Origin: Takakia lepidozioides
Taxonomy: Eukaryota > Streptophyta > Takakiopsida > Takakiales > Takakiaceae
Length of the DNA: 64,000 nucleotides
NCBI GenBank assembly: GCA_030704615.1
Contig: CM060734.1
Location: 54,824,042 to 54,888,041, forward strand
Direction of reading: 5' to 3'
The notes beneath the pieces were generated by a model, which saw only the letters and a list, made by a program, of their open reading frames with translations, was not told where the DNA came from and searched no databases. This document shows, one piece after another, positions 59,125 to 64,000 of this stretch (position 1 is the stretch's first letter; the number at the start of each line of letters is the position of its first letter). Made by a program: the position numbers and the translations under genes.

Positions 59125-61131
59125 GTGGGAGTCATCGAGAATTTCTCTGGCAATTGTGGAGATGTGAGGGCTTTATGTAAGGCAGGACATCTGAAGGCCT
59201 CACTGCATTTATTAAACCAACAAGGCATTTTGGGGGGAGATTCCAATATGTATCTCAGTCTCTTGCAAGAGTGTATTGACCTGAAATGCCTAGCAGCAGG
59301 AAAGCAGGTGCACACCCACATTGTCCAAAGTGGATTGAAGCCAAACTTATGCTTACTCAACACCCTTGTCAACATGTATGCCAAGTGTGGAAGTGTGGAG
59401 GATGCACGCCAAGTGTTTGACAAAATGCCTTCACGAACTTTGTTCACATGGACTATAATGATAGCAGGATATGCCAAGCAGGGGTGTGGTAGGGAGGCTT
59501 TCAAGATCTATGAGCAAATGCAGCAGGAAGGGGTGACTCCCAACAAGGTGACGTTCACTTGCATCCTTAATGCATGTGCCAGCCTAGGAGCCCTGGGAAA
59601 GGCCAAAGCAATCCATGCAGACATTGTCAAAGCGGGAATTGTGCCAGATATCATTTTGGATAATACCCTTGTTGTCATATATGCCAAATGCGGGAGTATG
59701 AAGGATGCACATCAATTGTTCAGCAATATGGGCAAACGAGATGTTTTCTCATGGAATGCCATGATCGGAGGATATGCTCAGCATGGGTTTGGTAGGGAGG
59801 CTGTCCACATTTATAAGCAAATGCTCCATGAAGGGGTTGTGCCCAACAAGGTTACTTTCACTTGCATTCTCAGTGCTTGTACCAGCATCGGAGCCCTAGA
59901 AGTAGGCAAAGAGGTTCATGCTGACATCATGAAAGCCGGAATTGTGCCAGATATAATTATGGAGAATGCCCTCCTTGCCATGTATGCCAAGTGTGGGAGT
60001 TTAAAGACTGCGTGGCAAGTCTTTGAAAGTATGGCTCAACGAGATGTGATCTCATGGAACACAATTATCAAGGGGTATGCTCAGCATGGGCACAGTACAG
60101 AGGCTTTGGAGATATACAAGCACATGATACGTGAACAGGTGATGCCTGACAAGGTCACATTCACTTCTATTGTCAATGTGTGTGGTACCTTGACAGCCCT
60201 GGACAAAGGCAAAGAAGTGCATGCTGACATCATCAGAGCTGGAATCGTGGGAGATATCCTTCTAGAGAATACCCTCATTGCCATGTATATGAAATGTGGG
60301 AGCATGAAGGATGCACGCCGAGTTTTTGACAGTATGGCTCAACGAGATGTGGTCTCATGGAGTGCCATGATTGCAGGATGTGATCTGTGTGGGAGTAGTT
60401 GGGAGGCTTTCCAGATCTATGAACACATGATACGGGAAAGGGTGCCGCCTAACAAGGTCACATTCACTTGTATCCTCAGTGCATGTGCCAGCTTAGGAGT
60501 GCTGGAAGTGGGCAAACAGATCCACGCAGACATCATGAAAGCTGCAATTCCACAAGATATCCATCTGGATACTGCCCTTGTTGCCATGTATACCAAATGT
60601 GGCAGCTTAGAGGATGCATGTCAAGTATTCAGCAATATGGCTGAACGAAATGTGGTCTCATGGAACGCAATGATGACAGCATATGGTCAGCATGGGCGTG
60701 CCAGAGAGGCCCTCCTACTATTTGAACAAATGCAACAGGAAGGCTTAGAGCCTACTGGTGTCACCTTTACATGTCTCCTATCTGCATGTAGCCATATGGG
60801 CCTAGTGGACGAAGGCTGTCACTACTTTGATTCCATGAGTGAAGATCATGGGCTCATTCCTACAATGGAGCATTTTGGCTGCATAGTCGATCTTCTTGGC
60901 CGTGCAGGGCGACTGAAGGAGGCCGAGAACTTCATTAACAGCATGCCGATTGAACCAGATGCTTCAGTGTCGGGAGCCTTGCTTGGTGCCTGCAGAATTC
61001 ATGGATTTGTAGAGCTAGCAGAACGTACTGCAAACTGCCTTTCAAGTGGGATCCATCCAATGCTCAAACTTATGGGCTGCCAACCAACATCTGTGCTCCG
61101 CCTGGCAGGTGCAATGATAAAGCAAATGTGA
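59125..61131 (+). CDS. PLS-class pentatricopeptide repeat protein, E domain frameshifted
   Basis: An open frame of up to 669 codons is built almost entirely of P, L and S pentatricopeptide repeats (for example NTLVNMYAKCGSVEDARQVF, then MPSRTLFTWTIMIAGYAKQG, repeated to about codon 600). Such proteins usually go to mitochondria or chloroplasts and bind organelle RNA, often for C-to-U editing. No ATG precedes codon 42 (59248) in this frame; a stop lies at 59104-59106 and TTTCAAAG at 59114-59121 could be an acceptor, so an upstream exon may supply the N-terminus and transit peptide. The C-terminus begins a normal E domain (GALLGACRIHGFVELAERT). Near 61040 the E-like reading moves to another frame (KWDPSNAQTYGLP, then KANVKRMMEDEVI), so the listed frame ends early. 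No E+ or DYW domain is seen. Confidence 0.88.
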   Translation: MGVIENFSGNCGDVRALCKAGHLKASLHLLNQQGILGGDSNMYLSLLQECIDLKCLAAGKQVHTHIVQSGLKPNLCLLNTLVNMYAKCGSVEDARQVFDKMPSRTLFTWTIMIAGYAKQGCGREAFKIYEQMQQEGVTPNKVTFTCILNACASLGALGKAKAIHADIVKAGIVPDIILDNTLVVIYAKCGSMKDAHQLFSNMGKRDVFSWNAMIGGYAQHGFGREAVHIYKQMLHEGVVPNKVTFTCILSACTSIGALEVGKEVHADIMKAGIVPDIIMENALLAMYAKCGSLKTAWQVFESMAQRDVISWNTIIKGYAQHGHSTEALEIYKHMIREQVMPDKVTFTSIVNVCGTLTALDKGKEVHADIIRAGIVGDILLENTLIAMYMKCGSMKDARRVFDSMAQRDVVSWSAMIAGCDLCGSSWEAFQIYEHMIRERVPPNKVTFTCILSACASLGVLEVGKQIHADIMKAAIPQDIHLDTALVAMYTKCGSLEDACQVFSNMAERNVVSWNAMMTAYGQHGRAREALLLFEQMQQEGLEPTGVTFTCLLSACSHMGLVDEGCHYFDSMSEDHGLIPTMEHFGCIVDLLGRAGRLKEAENFINSMPIEPDASVSGALLGACRIHGFVELAERTANCLSSGIHPMLKLMGCQPTSVLRLAGAMIKQM

Positions 61132-63600
61132 AGAGAATGATGGAGGATGAAGTTATCAGTTTACCTTATCCCAGGTGAATCCTTAATCCAATTCCACACC
61201 ACCTCAAGCAAGGTCCAGAACCCATTTGGTGAGATTCATGTGGGCTATGCATGCATGCATGGCGTATGCATATGAACACAGGATGGTACAGAAGAGATTG
61301 AATTGCTGTAAGAAAATGTATGCGATGAACAACCCTTAAATGTCTAACCTCTGAATTCAGCAGAAGAGGATCGGCAACTGCTGCAACAAGCTTAATTGAG
61401 CATCTCCTTCCTCTCTGCATCCTGTCAGAACCTGGACACTTCCCACCCAGTGTTAATAGGTTGATGAATTTTCCCCAGATATCCGGTTGTGCAAGGGCAT
61501 TTTTCCTATATGCAGCCAGGTAGATCACACACTGAAACCTCCATCTTAGGCCTGTGTGGATTTTAGCTGAGGATCGCCAGAGCCCTTATCATAGGGTCGC
61601 TATTTAAAAGGAATAGAGGTGCTGGTAATGCTTTAACAGGCGAATCTTGTTTGCACAGTTTGAAGGAATAGCATGCCAGTTTGAGAATCACCCTTAAAGT
61701 ATGATGAGGTCCTCTCGCACTCCATGTATGCTGCATCCGATATCTTTGGGATCCCATCGATCTTTGAGCCCTGGGGCCTCACACTACATCATTTGCTGTC
61801 TACCTTTGAGTCAGTTTTGTGTAGATTACCAAGTTATGCATTCAAGTGTCACTTTTCTGCAATGAATATAGGATCTATTTCTTTGATTTCTGACTAGAAT
61901 ATATTGCCCTGTCCTGGAGTGACGCTATTGGTCTGAGGGAAGTGGCTTTTCTGCTTGACTTCCTCACCATCAGCATGAAGTTTTGTGTACATAGAAGAGT
62001 TGGCAAGTCATCAAGAGCAGTGCACCACAGTGATTCTTCATGTGGGGTTCATCGTTTGCATGATTGTAGCCTTTTCATTGGATTTGTAAAGCCTGACATC
62101 AAAGGCCTAATGGTCCGCACTTGCGGCATGATGGCCCCACCACCTCACATGCTTGCCTTAAACTTAAACTTGTTACGCTGGTTACAGGCGGTAACCCGCG
62201 ATCCTCACAAGATTTGATAACCTGGCTGCGCATGGATGAGCTGACACTCTCGATGTTTCGAAAACCGGTTATGTCCCGTACCCGCCCCGCCGCATGGGGT
62301 AACCCACGGCCTCGTGCCGGTTACGTATGGTAAATGGTCCTAATAATGCGCAGTTCTCAACAATGTTCCCAATATTGCGCACCTGTTTGCACAGTTTGGA
62401 TGAATGTTATACGTTATCATCCAGAACATTCCATCCATATTCTACCTGTCACTTCCATGCATTCTTCCATGCACTTCATGCTTCTTGCTTCCCGCCTCTG
62501 CTCCCCACAGCTTAGATCGACCATTGCCATGGCGTGAACTCCATCGATCTGGCAGAGCAATTACATACAAGGTCGCCATCATATCTTCATAAAAATAGTT
62601 GCCATCACATTTTCCACAAAATATCCATGAAACAAGTCAATGCGGTTATGGAATCTGTCTCATAGTCAAAATCGTGAACCTTACATCTACAACAATGGAG
62701 CGACAATGAGGATGTGCAGCCACGAATGGTCAACTGGAAACAACAGCGGCAACATCACAAATGATAGAACAAGGCACTGCTAATGAAGGCACCTTCTTCA
62801 ACACATTTCAGCCTGTTTTTCCCTGTTATTAGAGTCGTCCCTAAATTTTCATGTTGAATTCTGCAAGTTAGCTCGTTGGTGTAAGAGGGCCGGATTTCAA
62901 GCTCCAAATTACCTATGATGGAAGGATTTCTGTCGTTGAATGCCACCGCAACATATTTACTGACGTTAGCCTCTAGCTCCCAAACGGGTCATGGCAGCAG
63001 GGTCAGAAAATGAATATTGCCGACCACACAGCCGGCATTGGCATTGTCCTCTTCTTCTCTGCATCTGTTTATTGTTCTAAGGTAGACTCCCGCCCGCAAT
63101 TTAGATTTTGTCTAGTGCTGACTGTAGCTAGGCCCTTTTCTTGCTGTAGCGGCTTGGCTGTCAGCCCCATGGATATAACAGAAATCAAGGCCAAATGATA
63201 GCATGATGTTTTTTTGTGCCCAGGTTCCGTGCATTGCAGTAGTGGAGAATATGTGCTCCATCAAAGCGAGAGCTCCTATTCTGTCAGTTACCAACGCAAT
63301 TCCATTAGTGACGAAGGTCAACGAAGGTGAACAAGAACATTTCAATCTGCCCAACGAACCTGCCCGGAAAAAATAAATTTTAGAGTTTGAAATTGAATAA
63401 AAGATCACATTCCAAAAAGCGAAAAGCACCTTATACAAGGACAAAAGAGCTACCTTCGTTCAACTTAGGTCCAACAAATATATATATTTTTCACCAGCAT
63501 CATTGGACGTTTCCGTAGCATACGATAATCCAAGCTAGGGATCAAAATGGCTAAAAAACATGCAGAATTCTTCCACGTTAGAAGTCCATATCTCACGTTG
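61132..63600. other. Intergenic, nothing recognised
   Basis: Several short open frames exist, none with recognisable protein features. The stretch 62160-62340 contains repeated GGTTAC/GTAACC words in both orientations (for example GCTGGTTACAGGCGGTAACC), which may come from a small foldback element. Confidence 0.4.
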
Positions 63601-63601
63601 G

Positions 63602-63830
63602 TTTTTTTTTTTTTTTTTTTTTTTTCCTCCGTTCCCAACATCCATTTATTTCGTTTTTACCTTTATGTTCTCCCGCTCAGCCTCCACCTTCGACAGCCAA
63701 AGGTGCATGTCAGTACAATGTTTTTTTTTTTTCCGACATTCATTTTTTTCGTTTTTACCTTTATGTTCTCTCGCTCAGCCTCCGCCTTCGGCAGCCAAAG
63801 GTGGCATGTCAGTACAATCTCGTGTCATTT
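63602..63830. repeat. ~98-bp tandem duplication with poly-T
   Basis: A long T run is followed by CATCCATTTATTTCG, TTTTTACCTTTATGTTCTC, CGCTCAGCCTCC and AGCCAAAGGT. The same series, with small differences, follows a second T run at 63720. The landmark TTTATGTTCTC lies at 63662 and 63760, so the period is about 98 bases with two copies. Confidence 0.88.
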
Positions 63831-64000
63831 TTCATTATTGTTTCTCACAAATCCAAGCATACAATTACGGGCAGCTCGAGAAAAATATTATATTGCCATG
63901 TGGCCGCCGTTTGCGCATCCACGTCACACTGATGGCTGATAGCTGATAGAATAGCAAACCCCCTTCAAAGCTGATGGGAAGCACTACTACATTTTGGCCA

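Noticed and set aside
63547-63946. Two overlapping open frames of about 130 codons
   Set aside because: They read through T runs and a tandem duplication and give phenylalanine runs, not a plausible protein.
1-64000. CRISPR arrays, operons, ribosome binding sites and bacterial-type elements
   Set aside because: The spliced genes and element types are eukaryotic; no regularly spaced direct repeats of CRISPR type were seen, and the tandem arrays found have no unique spacers.

Overview
This window looks like nuclear DNA of a land plant. Two conserved plant housekeeping genes with GT-AG introns, a PLS-type pentatricopeptide repeat (PPR) gene, a plant tRNA-iMet-primed chromovirus, and hAT and MULE transposase remnants all support this. 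The PPR style and the spread-out, repeat-rich layout suggest a non-seed plant (bryophyte, lycophyte or fern), but I cannot name the lineage.

Layout. 1-3.4 kb: a decayed Mutator-like (MULE) transposase with a SWIM zinc finger, interrupted by about 0.9 kb that contains an exact 100-bp minisatellite. 3.4-8.6 kb: arrays of the short word AGTCYGYTG in forward orientation (left) and reverse complement (right), around unrecognised coding-like fragments, one carrying a zinc-finger-like cysteine/histidine cluster. 8.6-18 kb: no intact gene but several DNA transposons. These include a complete hAT (11000-14390, 15-bp terminal inverted repeats, 8-bp target duplication), a pogo/Tc1-like element with TA duplication (15171-16033), two elements with AGCGTTTTTTT ends, and a CCCAAGTG-rich tandem array.

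18-40 kb is the gene-rich part, all on the plus strand: ADNT1-type mitochondrial adenine-nucleotide carrier (8 coding exons, 385 aa), type II K+-independent H+-pyrophosphatase (15 coding exons, 804 aa), and a PSMD5/S5b-like proteasome assembly chaperone (one exon, 533 aa). These three are intact and I resolved every coding exon. They are ordinary single genes, not an operon.

40-42.3 kb holds foldback repeats carrying a SKP1-like fragment, a second copy of the hAT end, and a small foldback MITE. 42.3-56 kb holds the most unusual content: two convergent, GC-rich, unrecognised genes, each with a ParB/DGQHR-like histidine motif (GGQHT on plus, DGNHR on minus). The first exon of the minus gene is split by a full-length 6977-bp chromovirus (48865-55841, TSD ATAAC) whose LTRs differ by one base. 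Rejoining the flanks keeps the reading frame of the host exon. 56-64 kb holds one PPR gene with a frameshifted E domain, a TAACCG cluster upstream of it, and otherwise no gene I can support.

Many frame breaks in the repetitive genes fall in runs of four or five identical bases, while the single-copy genes have none. This may reflect consensus errors rather than biological decay, and it limits how far the word pseudogene can be trusted here.
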